Positions 45,196 to 55,936 of a stretch of 64,000 bases of DNA are shown here, in pieces. The DNA lies in assembly GCF_016097555.1 (NCBI RefSeq), contig NC_054699.1, positions 1,828,707-1,892,706 of the forward strand. Direction: 5' to 3'. The notes under the pieces are model-generated. The model did no database searches, was not told the origin of the DNA, and saw only the letters and a program-made list of their open reading frames with translations. Every line of letters begins with the position of its first letter. The first letter of the stretch is position 1. A program made the position numbers and the translations under genes. Source of the stretch: Gigantopelta aegis. Its lineage: Eukaryota; Mollusca; Gastropoda; Neomphalida; Peltospiridae.

Positions 45196-45518
45196 GTAAG
45201 TGTTTAAACATCTCATTAGTACCCGCGGTGTGGTGGCCACAGTGTGCACATGGATTTGTAGCAGACGACACAGTCGTGAGGCGAATTATATCAACAACTG
45301 GCATATTTCCACTTTCCTATCAGTCTCGATCAACCTAGACGTTCGTTGTGAGCACTCTAGCAAAATAAAAAAATTAATAATAATATTAAATAAATTAATA
45401 AAATTAAATAAATAATACTTTTTAAAACTCGAAAATGTATCATATTAATAGAAGGTTGAATAGATAGACAAGTTATGTTGTAGCCGTCAATTATTCTGTA
45501 GGCCTACTTAGCAAATTC
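45196..45518. other. Unassigned, A/T-rich
   Basis: No exon recognised after the candidate donor; AAT-rich tract at 45362-45420. Confidence 0.4.
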
Positions 45519-45523
45519 CCCCC

Positions 45524-45572
<49 letters not shown>

Positions 45573-45636
45573 TCTCTCTCCGTCCATCTCTCTCTCTCTC
45601 TCTCTCCGTCTCTCTCTCCCGTCTGTCTCTCTCTCC

Positions 45637-45732
<96 letters not shown>

Positions 45733-45782
45733 GTCTCTTTCTCTCTCTCCCTCTCTCTCCGTCTCTCCCTCCCCCCCCCCCC
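45519..45782. repeat. C-run, compound (CT)n/(CTGT)n and C-run
   Basis: C-run (45519-45534), CT runs interrupted by CCGTC and (CTGT)n, and a second C-run (45770-45782). Confidence 0.97.
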
Positions 45783-45784
45783 AC

Positions 45785-45895
45785 TGACAGCTAATCATTA
45801 ACTACTGTCGCGGACAGACAACCCAGACAGCTGAGGTGTGTGCCCATGACAGCATTCTTCAACCTTAACTGAAAATAAATTTAAATAAAATAATA
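45785..45895 (+). repeat. SINE-B 3' half
   Basis: GCGGACAGACAACCCAGACA, GCTGAGGTGTGTGCCCATGA and CTTCAACCTTAACTG. The 5' half has been replaced by the CT/C satellite. Confidence 0.82.
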
Positions 45896-46164
45896 AATGA
45901 ATGAATCGAGACTAAACCAGCGAATACAGACTTCGTGTACAACGCTCCCAGACGCATGTTTTGTGACGAGTGTGGGTTGATCGAGACTACAGAGCACTGT
46001 ACCCGATTATATTGTCATTCCAGTTGGCTTTGAGTCACGTCAGGTCATCCCAACACGTTAACCCACGTACGTACACCTCGTACACAACACACGTTACACT
46101 TTAAATGTTCAGCTGAAATCTTAGAGTGCGACACCATTACGATTTCACTAAAGAACCACTGAAA

Positions 46165-46206
46165 ATGGCGACTATTATACAGATACGTCAATCAAGAGGA
46201 TACAGG
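46165..46206 (+). CDS. Candidate first exon (tentative)
   Basis: ATG in good context (GAAAATGG) opens 14 codons, MATIIQIRQSRGYR, ending at a GTGAGT donor (46207). The preceding 150 bp is non-repetitive. No continuation exon was recognised before the kinase gene at 57.4 kb, so this is weak. Confidence 0.15.
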
Positions 46207-46350
46207 GTGAGTATATGTTTGACTGAAACATGTTTTTCTTACTTTTATTAAATGCTTTTTGTTTTTGTTTTTTTATAGGCTTTATCCTGAGTTTACTGCC
46301 AATATATGGTGTTTTATACTAACAACTATTCTAAGGACTAAAATTTCATA

Positions 46351-46697
46351 TTCAAGGGACATTCTTGAGTTTGCTGCAATTTTTACAATGTTATCGACCA
46401 ACAGAGACTTTTTAACGATTGTAATTACATATCAAATATATTTTCCTACATAACATATTAGTAGCTGTATATTAAACGTGTTTCTGGTCGTTCTAATATT
46501 TGTACTAGCGCAAATTTGATTTTATTTCCTAAATCCAGTTTGGGCTTCTTACAAATATTAAGACGACCAGAAACAAATTGAATATACAGACACTGATATT
46601 CTGAACAAGAAAATATATTTAATATGTAAGTTTATTCGTAGAAATAGTGTAGTCGGAAACATCTTACAATGCAGCAAACTCAGGAATGTCCCTTTAA
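46351..46697 (-). mobile_element. TTAA-type MITE, copy 4 (inverted)
   Basis: Termini AGGGACATTCTTGAGTTTGC and the complement of GCAAACTCAGGAATGTCCCT; interior runs in the opposite order to copies 1-3. The left TTAA is TTCA. A partial second relative lies just before it (about 46268-46350, TATCCTGAGTTTACTGCC). Confidence 0.75.
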
Positions 46698-47768
46698 ATG
46701 TATTTTTATGTTTAAGAAAGATATCTGTATATCCAATGTTTCTGGAATTTGTAGAAGCCCAAACTCCTTTTCAGTTCCTAATGTGTATTATCGTACGATA
46801 GAATCCAATTTGGGTTACTACAAACATTATAACAAGAAACACCGTGTATATATACAGACATTGATCTTCTAAACAAACAAGAACATGTTTTTCATATGTA
46901 ATTTAGTCAACAAAAATAATTTATTAGTCACACGAGACGTACAACTATAGTTTGTTTGGGTGAGAAGAGAATCGATGAATTGGCTTGTAACTTCATAAAG
47001 AATACCTGTCAAATTCATTATCATATCAAAACATATTACATTTTAAACCCATCCAACTCGCAAAACATTTTTGTTATTTCAAATTAAAAAAACTTCTTAT
47101 AAATTACCATCAAATTGCATAGGCTAAATCCTCTTTTTTGATACTGGTATGGGGGCAAGTGGTGGGATAAGATAATATAATTTGAAGTAATTTGTTAAGA
47201 AATGTGATTATTTAAATGGTTGTTTTTGTTTTGTTTTTTGTAAAAAAAAAAAAATGTTATGAGAGATAAATTTAAGACTTAATACTATATTTTTATATTA
47301 GTTTTAGCACTAGTTTGTTAGTGATGTTTCAATGATTATTACAATCGAAAATTAATCGGCTTGGTTCTACCTATGTGATAATCGATTATAAAAATCCATC
47401 ATCGATTGTGTGGGAAAATGGTAACTGTAATAGTTCCTCCAGTTTACATGATAAAATTGATGTAAATATGTTATGGTTGGAATTTCTTGTCATGTGTATA
47501 TAAAGGAAAATGTATTAAATAGTTATTAAAGGTAAAAGTAGCCATCTGTAAGGTCTAGATTCCGGTGAACAAATATCCCAGTGAAGTATTCAAATCCTTG
47601 TGTTTATATAGTGCCAACCGATTACAACCGATGATCGGTGATCGATGATGAAATTCAAACCGATTCCCAGCGCTGTATTTAATATATAACAATATGCCAA
47701 TTTATCGATTACCTTTTCATGCAAACGGACTATATTTCCTTTATATTCCAGCACGGGTTAGATAATAG
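46698..47768. other. Unassigned AT-rich region
   Basis: No gene. 46865-46940 contains weak traces of the TTAA MITE family. Otherwise nothing recognised. Confidence 0.4.
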
Positions 47769-47769
47769 T

Positions 47770-47862
47770 GTTTATGAATGAATGAATGAATGTTTAACGA
47801 CACCCCAGCACGAAAATTACATCGGCTATTCGGTGTCAAACTATGGTTAATCCAACAGTTTT
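47770..47862. repeat. GAAT-run plus SINE/LINE-type tail fragment
   Basis: (GAAT)n followed by TGTTTAACGACACCCCAGCA and CATCGGCTATTCGGTGTCAA, resembling the reverse complement of the A2 tail but with a different end; a related piece is at 49135-49255. Confidence 0.6.
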
Positions 47863-47909
47863 TGTTTTCATATAAAGTTAAATATTTTGTTCTCTTTAGT
47901 TTTCGGGAT

Positions 47910-48085
47910 ATTTTGTGTGTGTGTGTGTGCGTGCGTGTGTGTGTGTGTGTGTGTGGTTTGGGTTGGGTTGTTTGTTGTAGTTGGGGGTTTGGAGGGGGAG
48001 TTTGGGGGTGTTTTTTTGTTGTTTGCTTGTTTGTTTTTGTTGGAGGGGGGTTTCTTTTTTGTTTCTTTTTTTCTTTTTTGGTGGG
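47910..48085. repeat. (GT)n followed by G/T-rich low complexity
   Basis: GT run at 47916-47953, then GGGGTTTG-type tracts up to 48085. Confidence 0.92.
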
Positions 48086-48430
48086 TCTCACCTAAGTACC
48101 CAGTTTAGACTAATACTTATTATTTATTTATTTTCTAGTATAGTTCGTACTTAGTATGTACGTGGATATAACCTAAGAACACTTTAAAGAAACAACGCCG
48201 GTGCAGCTAGCTAAGCGTTAGATACTGCAGAAAGCAGGTTCCGGTAAAACTTAGGAAACACAAAAAAACTTGTAGGTGTACGGGTAAATAGAAGAAAGTA
48301 AACACGGCATTTACATGGGGAAGGTCACCTTATACAGGTTGGAACTACAGCGTGGAAATTGGTGATAACCCGACGAGTGCATGGGTGTGTCGCTTCATTT
48401 AATTCTTTCTTAAACATCTGTGTCTGGTTA
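48086..48430. other. Unassigned sequence
   Basis: No gene or repeat recognised. Confidence 0.4.
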
Positions 48431-48578
48431 AAGTTCGTTTTGATTAAGACGCCAGTAAAACACATTGATTTAATAAGTATCGGATATTTGATGTCCAACA
48501 GACGGTAATTGTTCACACAGAAACATGATACATTTTTCCATTAGCAGCAAGAGATATGTTATATGCACATTCCCAAAA
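48431..48578 (-). repeat. SINE-A2 tail and body part, minus strand
   Basis: GTTCGTTTTGATTAAGACGC, TGATGTCCAACAG and CATTTTTCCATTAGCAGCAA. Diverged. A further piece (GGATAGGACAACACATACCA) lies at about 48981-49050. Confidence 0.78.
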
Positions 48579-48655
48579 TCTGAACGACAAAACCGTAATA
48601 CGTGATCAGGCCGTATCTCTGCACAATGCAAGAGTTGAATGGGCATTTGGCAAAA

Positions 48656-48778
48656 TAGTGGTTGATTCCATGAAACTCTATCTACTGCCTCGTCTATAGG
48701 AGGACAACCACTCCCGGGAGATCCTTTACTGGTGAGTGCTTCCCTCTTGCACCACCACAAAGAGGACTGCCATTCCCG
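48656..48778 (-). repeat. Interspersed repeat family D, minus strand
   Basis: Reverse complement of the 43998-44118 unit: TAGTGGTTGATTCCATGAAA ... CTGCCTCGTCTATAGG ... CAAAGAGGACTGCCA. Confidence 0.7.
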
Positions 48779-49134
48779 TACTATATCAAAACTAGCACAG
48801 GACAGAGCTCATTAGAATAAGTACAGCTGTGATGACATGCACTCATGAATCACTGTCATAATAGTGATGATATTAGGTGTTCGCGAAATGTCAGCATATC
48901 CTGCACTACCGGTGACATATGTCATGAGTAAAATGATAAACAAAATTTATAAATGTGCAAGAGTTTCACTAAAGAGACGAATAAATATGCACAGGATAGG
49001 ACAACACATACCACAGCCTTTGATATACCAGTCGTGGGGCACTAGTTAAAAAAGGAAAAAACTTAATCAGGGAATTAGTTGACAGATGATTATATCCTAC
49101 CTAAGACACCCACCCAATTCCACCCACCCCATGC
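48779..49134. other. Unassigned, with a SINE-A scrap
   Basis: Apart from the body scrap near 48981-49050, nothing recognised. Confidence 0.4.
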
Positions 49135-49255
49135 GTCTGAGTGAATGAAAGAATGAATGACTGACTGAATGACTGACTGAATGAATGTTCAACGACATGT
49201 CAGTACAAAAAACACCCACATCGTCCGTTTGGGTGACACAAAGTTAATCCTGGTA
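49135..49255. repeat. GAAT/GACT run plus tail fragment
   Basis: (GAAT/GACT)n followed by GTTCAACGACATGTCAGTAC, related to 47770-47862. Confidence 0.55.
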
Positions 49256-49265
49256 CACTGAGTAA

Positions 49266-49566
49266 GTTAAAGTTTGGTTTGTTTAACGACACCACTAGAG
49301 CACAGTGATTAACTAATCATCGGCTATTGAACGTCAAACATTTCAGAATCTGACAGTCTTCTGAGGAAACCCGCTATATTTTTCATTAGCAGCAAAAGAT
49401 CTTCAATATGCTCTTTCCCACAAACAGGACAGCACATACCACGTTTTTAAATACCAGACAAGCACCGGTTGGAAAGGGAAACCCAATGGGTCCGGTAAGG
49501 CGGTTCGATCCTACATCCAAAGCAATTCGGGTCATTGCTTTACCGACTGAGTTAAATCCCGCTACC
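49266..49566 (-). repeat. SINE-A3 with A2 tail, minus strand
   Basis: GTTTGGTTTGTTTAACGACA tail side, CATCGGCTATTGAACGTCAA, body, and an A3-type head (complement of TTTAACTCAGTCGGTAAAGC). B-box CGGTTCGATCC is near 49501. Confidence 0.85.
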
Positions 49567-50555
49567 CTAGGACTAGTTATCATCAATTTATGAATTTTAA
49601 AATAATCTTAATTAACAAATGTTTAGTAACTACACAACTAGTAACAAATAAGTGCGTCACTTATTTTAAGAAGTTTCTACAAGGTTTGTATTGATCCTAT
49701 AGGCGGATGGGATTGGGATGAGAGATGGGATTGACTAATAATGTAAATACACAGAATTGCCGCGTCATTATTTAGTCCAGTGTTCACAGCTTGCTAACGA
49801 AAGTTGTACATATCTAAAGAAATATTTTTTTACATTAGACCCAACACTTTGAAATTAAATCACTGCAAGTATTTAACTTTAAAAACAAAACAAAAACACT
49901 ATAATTTATAACGAAATTGTGTAGGCTGGTTGATGAAATGTGTTAAATTTACTTATTTATATGTTTGATTATATTTTACGCCTATTATAAGTAAATTACA
50001 TGTACATTTATGAAAATGATGAATAATGTGTTAAGGGACATTTATCTGTTGACATTTTATTGATTTATTTGTATGTATGATTATATTATACTTTTATTTA
50101 GTATTTCAGTATACTTACTGCTGAAATGTGTGTTAACCACCTAAAATGAAATACCGATGGTGTGGGCCTAAAATCCACTAAACTGTTGCAAACTTGCGAC
50201 GCACAAGACTTGCAAAGGACAATGCGATGTTGCTTGAGAGAGCTTTGATAATTAAGCCCCAGCTAGGGGCCTTATTCACAAGGCTCTCTTAGGCTCTCTT
50301 AAACAACAACACATTGTATTTGCATGTCATTTTGCATTGCGTCGCGAGATCGCAGTTGCGAGAGTTTAGTGATTTAGGCCCCAGTTCTGTTATATTCGAG
50401 AAAAGTGAGACTGAGAGGAAAGAAATATTTTTAATACGACTTATCCTACCTCAAGGTTGCATACCACCATTAATTACTCCATGCATTTCAATACAATTTC
50501 TGTCAGAATATATTATGTGAAAAAATAAACATTTAGGCTATAGACGTATGTAGGA
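49567..50555. other. Unassigned sequence
   Basis: No gene. A short direct repeat AGGCTCTCTT occurs twice at 50281-50300, and GTTGCGAGAG/TTGCTTGAGAGAG-like motifs occur around 50220-50370. Confidence 0.4.
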
Positions 50556-50559
50556 ATTG

Positions 50560-50720
50560 TATCAGGGGTCTAGACTGTGAGAAGCGAAGTTTATAGAGGA
50601 ACAAGTAATGATCCGAAAAATATATTATTTGTTACAATTATTTGCTTGAGCAGGAGGGGTTTCGACTCCCAAAACCCACCGAGCCTGATTTATCGAGATG
50701 GCTACGTGACTGCTATTTTA
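50560..50720 (+). repeat. Interspersed repeat family F
   Basis: GGGGTCTAGACTGTGAGAAG, CGAAGTTTATAGAGG, GATCCGAAAAATATATTA and GGAGGGGTTTCGACTCCC. Compare 41461 and 55465. Confidence 0.65.
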
Positions 50721-50775
50721 AGGGAGTAATCTCCCTTCACTCTTTGAATGCGCGTTCCACGAGGAATGCGCTTAT

Positions 50776-51284
50776 GCAGAGCAATGATTCTACATTTAGT
50801 AATGTTCCGAACAGGACACAGAGCAATGATTGTACATTTAGTAATGTTCCGAACAGGACACAGAGCAATGATTCTACATTTAGTAATGTTCCGAACAGGA
50901 CACAGAGCAATGATTCTACATTTAGTAATGTTCCGAACAGGACACAGAGCAATGATTCTACATTTAGTAATGTTCCGAACAAGACACAGAGCAATGATTC
51001 TACATTAGTAATGTTCCGAACAGGACACAGAGCAATGATTGTACATTTAGTAATGTTCCGAACAGGACACAGAGCAATGATTCTACATTAGTAATGTTCC
51101 GAACAGGACACAGAGCAATGATTCTACATTTAGTAATGTTCCGAACAGGACACAGAGCAATGATTGTACATTTAGTAATGTTCCGAACAGGACACAGAGC
51201 AATGATTCTACATTTAGTAATGTTCCGAACAGGACACAGAGCAATGATTCTACATTTAGTAATGTTCCGAACAGGACACAGAGT
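50776..51284. repeat. 42-bp minisatellite, about 12 copies
   Basis: Unit AGCAATGATTCTACATTTAG + TAATGTTCCGAACAGGACAC + AG. The unit is 14 codons, so peptide-repeat ORFs (QSNDSTFSNVPNRT) appear; single-base deletions at about 51006 and 51089 break them. I do not call a gene. Confidence 0.97.
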
Positions 51285-51692
51285 AATTGAAACCCCCAAG
51301 TGCTTGTTATAAATATGGAAAATGAAAGTGAGTTTAGCTTAACGATAAATGACGTTATTAAAACTCGTGATATATGCTAAATTATAGGCATGTTGGTTAG
51401 CAAACCATTCTGATTTCATTTTGTATGTGTACGATAATTGACAAAATGCAGATTTATTTATAACATATAATATCTTTTTTAAATGTAGGTGCCCTCCTAA
51501 AACGTTTTGAGGTCCCTCCTTGAAAACTGTCAGTGCCCATTTTTCACTGTTATAATCCTCCCTAGAAAAATCCTGTATCCGCTCCTGAAAGGTTATCTTC
51601 ACTAGTAACTGATAACATTATTATTTCAAAATAGAAATATTTAAAAATATTTTATTAAAATAAGTAATAAATATTATTATACAAACACTGAC
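51285..51692. other. Unassigned, with an ATCCGCTCCTGAA-type repeat edge
   Basis: 51485-51590 (GAGGTCCCTCCTTG, GTATCCGCTCCTGAA) resembles the family F / GGATTCAGG edge sequences at 10060, 32647 and 54680-54770. No gene. Confidence 0.4.
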
Positions 51693-51765
51693 CTGTATTG
51701 GTGATATTCATATCGTCGAACATTATCGAAATAGTGCAGCTAACCGTTGTATCCGCTTCGCTCAT
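51693..51765 (-). CDS. Candidate first exon, minus strand (tentative)
   Basis: Reading down from 51765: MSEADTTVSCTISIMFDD then MNITNT, followed by G and a GTCAGT donor (51692). Composition is protein-like. A possible acceptor-like TTTAAG directly precedes the ATG. No downstream exon on the minus strand was recognised and I do not know the protein. Confidence 0.18.
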
Positions 51766-52144
51766 CTTAAATACATGTATATTATTATAAGTGCATATCA
51801 AGTAAATTAATGTTTTCTTATACTTGTTAAATATGCTCATAGCCGACAAATAGTGATATCGTTCACATATTTTTGAATTTAAGCTAAATTCAAAAACATA
51901 TAATTCCAATCTCTAAAAATCCCTTTATTATAAACCCTTGGATTGGTTAAATTCGTATCACGTGATGATAAAAACTGGCATTCATAGCACCATGAATCTC
52001 AGTTTAGCACTATTTTTGGCTATATAGCCGGAACTACTTTATGAATTATGTCAACAAAGGAATCCCCGAGGAATTTCCTTGAGATTCTATTTTTAGACAT
52101 CAAACAGTAATCGTCTGCCGTCAAACTTGTAAATATCTAAAAAT

Positions 52145-52252
52145 CTTCACATATAAATTATACCATACAAAATAGGTCGCTTCAGACATTTTTTATTAAA
52201 GGTTAAAAGTTATTGAAATTACTTACGTTACATGTTTATAGTGAATTCAAAA
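52145..52252. repeat. 108-bp direct repeat, left copy
   Basis: CTTCACATATAAATTATACC ... GGTCGCTTCAGACATTTTTT ... AAATTACTTACGTTACATG ... AGTGAATTCAAAA, matched in the same orientation at 52859-52966. Confidence 0.9.
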
Positions 52253-52563
52253 TCCCACAGCTAAAAATCTATTTTGTCGATCCAAAAAAAGTGTATAATT
52301 CCAATGGAATTTGGTCTTTTACAAAAGCGATTTCAAAAACAAAATTCAGTCAGTTCATGCCAACCATTAGCAGTAACGCGTATTCAACGGCATTGTAGTA
52401 TGACGTACACAACACATAGCCACTGCGATCCAATCTTTAAACGAATCGGGGTTTTGAAACTAGGTATATCATGTACATGTTGGGACACAGGAACGAAGCT
52501 TTAATTCGAAGCTACAACAGAGAATGTTCCACTTTCCAAAAACGAAACATCAGCATGGCACTG

Positions 52564-52761
52564 TCAAATGTCACGAATACTTGTGTCGCACCACTTGAAG
52601 TCACACATGCCAAAACCATCCTGTGTTGCCACTTCCACAATTACAAGGCCAGTAAACACAGAAACTCGCGACACACCTGTTTCATCCATTTCCGGAAACA
52701 TTGAAACCACTTTCTCCATGTCAAATATATCAACACATGGAATTTTCACACACTCAAACAT
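52564..52761 (-). CDS. Small ORF between direct repeats, function unknown
   Basis: A 65-codon ORF starts at 52761 in a good context (AAAATGT): MFECVKIPCVDIFDMEKVV, ends RDI, and includes EVATQDGFGMCDFKWCDTS. Amino-acid composition (Cys, Trp, Asp, Met, Val balance) is protein-like and unlike the repeat-driven ORFs elsewhere, and it sits between two 108-bp direct repeats. I do not recognise the family. It may be a host exon, a mobile-element ORF remnant, or chance. Confidence 0.3.
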   Translation of the reverse strand: MFECVKIPCVDIFDMEKVVSMFPEMDETGVSRVSVFTGLVIVEVATQDGFGMCDFKWCDTSIRDI

Positions 52762-52858
52762 TTTATAATTGTAATTTCAACGTCGTAATTGGTAAATCTG
52801 GACTAATCAAAAAATGGCGCCCATCTACAGTTCTTAGTTAAATATTCATACACCAACC

Positions 52859-52966
52859 GCTTCACATAAATTATACCATACAAAACAGATCGCTTCAGAC
52901 ATTTTTATTACAGGTTAAAAGTTATTAAAATTACTTACGTTATATGTTTCTAGTGAATTCAAAATG
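52859..52966. repeat. 108-bp direct repeat, right copy
   Basis: CTTCACATAAATTATACCAT ... CAGATCGCTTCAGACATTTT ... TTAAAATTACTTACGTTATA ... AGTGAATTCAAAA. A few substitutions and small indels relative to 52145-52252; the right copy is followed by another GTTTCTAG. Confidence 0.9.
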
Positions 52967-53200
52967 TTTCTAGTTGGTATTGATATTTAATGCAAAAAAT
53001 TAATATGAATTGTATTAATGATTGTAACATTGTCATTCTCTCATTCGGCTATTGACGGAAAAAGCCGAAACCACCATAGGGATTCCGCTAATGTTGAGTA
53101 TGAATTTCGTGTTAATAAAATAGTAAATAGTTGGAAAATAGAGTTCACTTTTTATTTTAAAGAGGTTTACATTAATGACATGGTTATGTGTTTGGAATTA

Positions 53201-53375
53201 TAAGAATTGAACGTGAATATTTTTGAGTTTCATGCTAGTATGAAACGCAAAAACGCTTTACTCACTTTAGTATGAATGGCTTCGCGCTAACGCGCTACGC
53301 CATTCATACAGTGTGTAAAGCGGTTTTGCGTTTCATACTAGCATGAAACTCAAAAAATTTCACGTTCAATTCTTA
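53201..53375. mobile_element. 175-bp hairpin (palindromic element)
   Basis: TAAGAATTGAACGTGAA at the left is the complement of TTCACGTTCAATTCTTA at the right. The arms continue through GAGTTTCATGCTAGTATGAA ... GAATGGC to a small loop near CGCGCTAACGCGC. Probable MITE or foldback element; a transcribed hairpin is also possible. Confidence 0.85.
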
Positions 53376-53785
53376 AATGTACGTACAGCAACTTTGACGT
53401 CAATAATCATATTGACACGTCATCATATTGTTGACGCAATAGTTATGTTTCCGGCATCGTCCGTAATTTACGGAAACTGTCGAAGTGCCATTCAAACGGG
53501 GCGTGTGTGTGTTTTTTTGTTGAGTTGGGGTATTTTGGGGAGATTGGGGGGTTAAGTTGCAACAACAAACGAACTTCAAAGATAAATGAGGTGTAGATGC
53601 TCACACATGGGTGTATTTAGTTTTACATGTTAATTAAAACAGGAATAACCCGACACTAAGTATTAAAGATTTTGTAACATTTTGTCAATAACCTTTTTAG
53701 AAATACAACAAAATTTCGGGGGAGCGATTTTCTATCTTCTTGTTTAAAAGACTGCTTGGTTACTTATTTATTATTTTTCATTATT
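53376..53785. other. Unassigned sequence
   Basis: No gene or repeat recognised. Confidence 0.4.
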
Positions 53786-53894
53786 ATTTATTTTATTTTA
53801 TTTTATTTTATTTTATTTTATTTTATTTTATTTTATTTTATTTTATTTTATTTTGTTTTATTTATTTATTTATTTTGCTCAGTTTGTTTGCTTG

Positions 53895-53986
<92 letters not shown>

Positions 53987-54062
53987 ATTATTATTATTAT
54001 TATTATTAGGCCTATTAATTTATTATTTAACTTTATTTATTATGATTATGATTATTAGTATT
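53786..54062. repeat. (TTTTA)n, (AT)n, (ATT)n compound microsatellite
   Basis: TTTTA pentamers (53786-53855), an AT run of about 80 bp (53903-53981), and ATT/TTA triplets up to 54008. Confidence 0.98.
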
Positions 54063-55114
54063 AGTATTAGTATTAAAATAAAATCAAGATACAGGTCACT
54101 TCTCTTTTTTTTGTATGACTAGATAAAAAGAATATCAAACTAACATCAGAAAATGTTGATATACATAAGTGAACACATCATTAATTTTATCTACGTTGAT
54201 CATACGGTTGTGTAGATCATAAATAATAAGTATGTTCTAATCATTCGTGTTACAAACACTGGAAGCAAACAGTAGAGGGGCTAGAGGTACTGCTCGCCAC
54301 ATAGGTAGCCAGAAGTGAATTAATATGTGCGCTCAACCCACACACCCGTTGCGGCATCTTGCGACGCTCATGATCATATTAATATTGTTAATGTCTCCGT
54401 GATTGTTGCAGTAAATTATTCATTCGTCGGATTACAATGCTTCGAGTGTACAGTTTTAGCTAAATGTCGTTTTAGCCGAACATATTGTAATAATCTGCGG
54501 GAGGTAAAATAAAGATAACAATATTTCATTATAACCGTAACAGTGCTCTTTATCAACGTTAAAAGAATTATTCACACACAAAAAAACCACTGGAATTTGC
54601 CAAAATTGGACCCGTTCCCCCTAAAAATATCCACGTGCTCATTTCCCTCCGTTTTAACCCCCCCCCCCCCCCCCCCCCTCCTTTGGGGTGTCCTTTTCAT
54701 TAGTTGGTCCATGTGACATTTTCCAATAATCACCCTCCTTCCGAAAAATATTTCCTGGATCCGACACTGCAAATTTATATATTGTTTTATGTTTTTCGGG
54801 GACAATACCCAACATTAGAACCATATATAACATAAAGTAGGCCTACCAAGAACCCAGAAAGGCAATTATTGTAATTATTTTTTCACAACTAAATTACTTT
54901 TGGACACATTTTTCATTTATTTGTTCAAAAGTCACATTCAGGTAAGTTTTTACTTCATAGCATTCTAAAATATTTTGGTTAAAATAAGCGGTAAATACAG
55001 TGACATCTTGTCTGTCCAGCAAGCACTCAAGGGAAATAATCAACATATTCAAACGACTAACACATTTTAAAATGGAGTTGCTTCTCTTTCCTAATTTCAC
55101 TTTCACGATTGGTA
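54063..55114. other. Unassigned, with a C-run and a family-F-like edge
   Basis: C-run at 54659-54678. 54680-54775 (TTTCCTGGATCCGACACTGC) looks like an interspersed repeat end. No gene recognised. Confidence 0.4.
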
Positions 55115-55116
55115 AC

Positions 55117-55385
55117 CGGCCTTGATGACATCGTGTTTTTATTAAGCCATCGAACATAAGGCTGATAGGTACAGGGTTCGCAGCCCGGTACCGGCTCCCA
55201 CCCAGAGACTCACTGGGTAGGCGTAAGGCCACTACACCATCTGCTCTCTCACTAACCACTAACAATTAACAACTAACCTAGCCTACTGATTTGGACAGAC
55301 AGCCCAGATAGCTGTCTGCATGTGCCAGGACAGCGTGCTTGAACCTTAATTGGATATAAGCACAAAAATAAGTTGAAATGAAATA
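55117..55385 (+). repeat. SINE-B
   Basis: Head ACCGGCCTTGATGACATCGT, GTACAGGGTTCGCAGCCCGG B box, and 3' end CTTAATTGGATATAAGCACA with AAATGAAATAAAA. Confidence 0.9.
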
Positions 55386-55444
55386 AAATTTCGGTAATGT
55401 TTGGGTTGTTTTTTTTTTTTTTAACCTACTGTAATGTGAGGTGC

Positions 55445-55690
55445 GTGTACAGGAATTTTAGCAGGGTGGTGGTCTTAGACTGGTAACCGAACTTTATAAG
55501 GCCGAGCCATGCTTAGACTGGTAACCGAACTTTATAAGGCCGAGCCATGCTTAGACTGGTAACCGAACTTTATAAGGCCGAGCCATGCTTAGCTGGAAAA
55601 TATATTGAGAACAAAGACAATATGTTAGAACAGGGAGGGGTTTCAACCCCCGACCCCCAACCCCCCCCCCTCCCCCCCCCCCCCCACACA
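55445..55690 (+). repeat. Family F copy with a 39-bp, 3-copy tandem expansion and C-run
   Basis: CTTAGACTGGTAACCGAACT + TTATAAGGCCGAGCCATG repeats three times (55480-55590). It continues with GAAAATATATTGAGAAC and GGGAGGGGTTTCAACCCCCG, then C-runs and (CA)n. It is a diverged version of the 50560 repeat. Confidence 0.75.
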
Positions 55691-55720
55691 CACACACATC
55701 ACAGAAACAGACAGAAAGAA

Positions 55721-55936
55721 ATGTTTTATTTAACGACGCACTCAACACATTTTACTTTACGGTTATATGGCGTCAGACATATGGTTAAAGACCACACAGA
55801 TTTTGAGAAGAAACCCGCTGTCGCCACTTCATGGGCTACTCTTTCCGATTAGCAGCAAGGGATCTTTTATTTGCGCTTCCCACAAGCAGGATAGCACAAA
55901 CCATGGCCTTTGTTGAACCAGTTATGAATCACTGGT
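55721..55936 (-). repeat. SINE-A1, minus strand, head replaced
   Basis: AAATGTTTTATTTAACGACG, CGGTTATATGGCGTCAGACA, body AGCAGCAAGGGATCTTTTAT, and ends near CCAGTTATGAATCACTGG where a SINE-B begins. Confidence 0.88.

Noticed and set aside
50642-51299. QSNDSTFSNVPNRT-repeat protein
   Set aside because: The 42-bp unit is a multiple of three and both strands stay open; indels between units break the frame.
52145-52966. Terminal-direct-repeat retroelement
   Set aside because: The 108-bp repeats lack the usual terminal dinucleotides, and I see no primer-binding or polypurine signal, so I keep it as an unexplained direct-repeat block.
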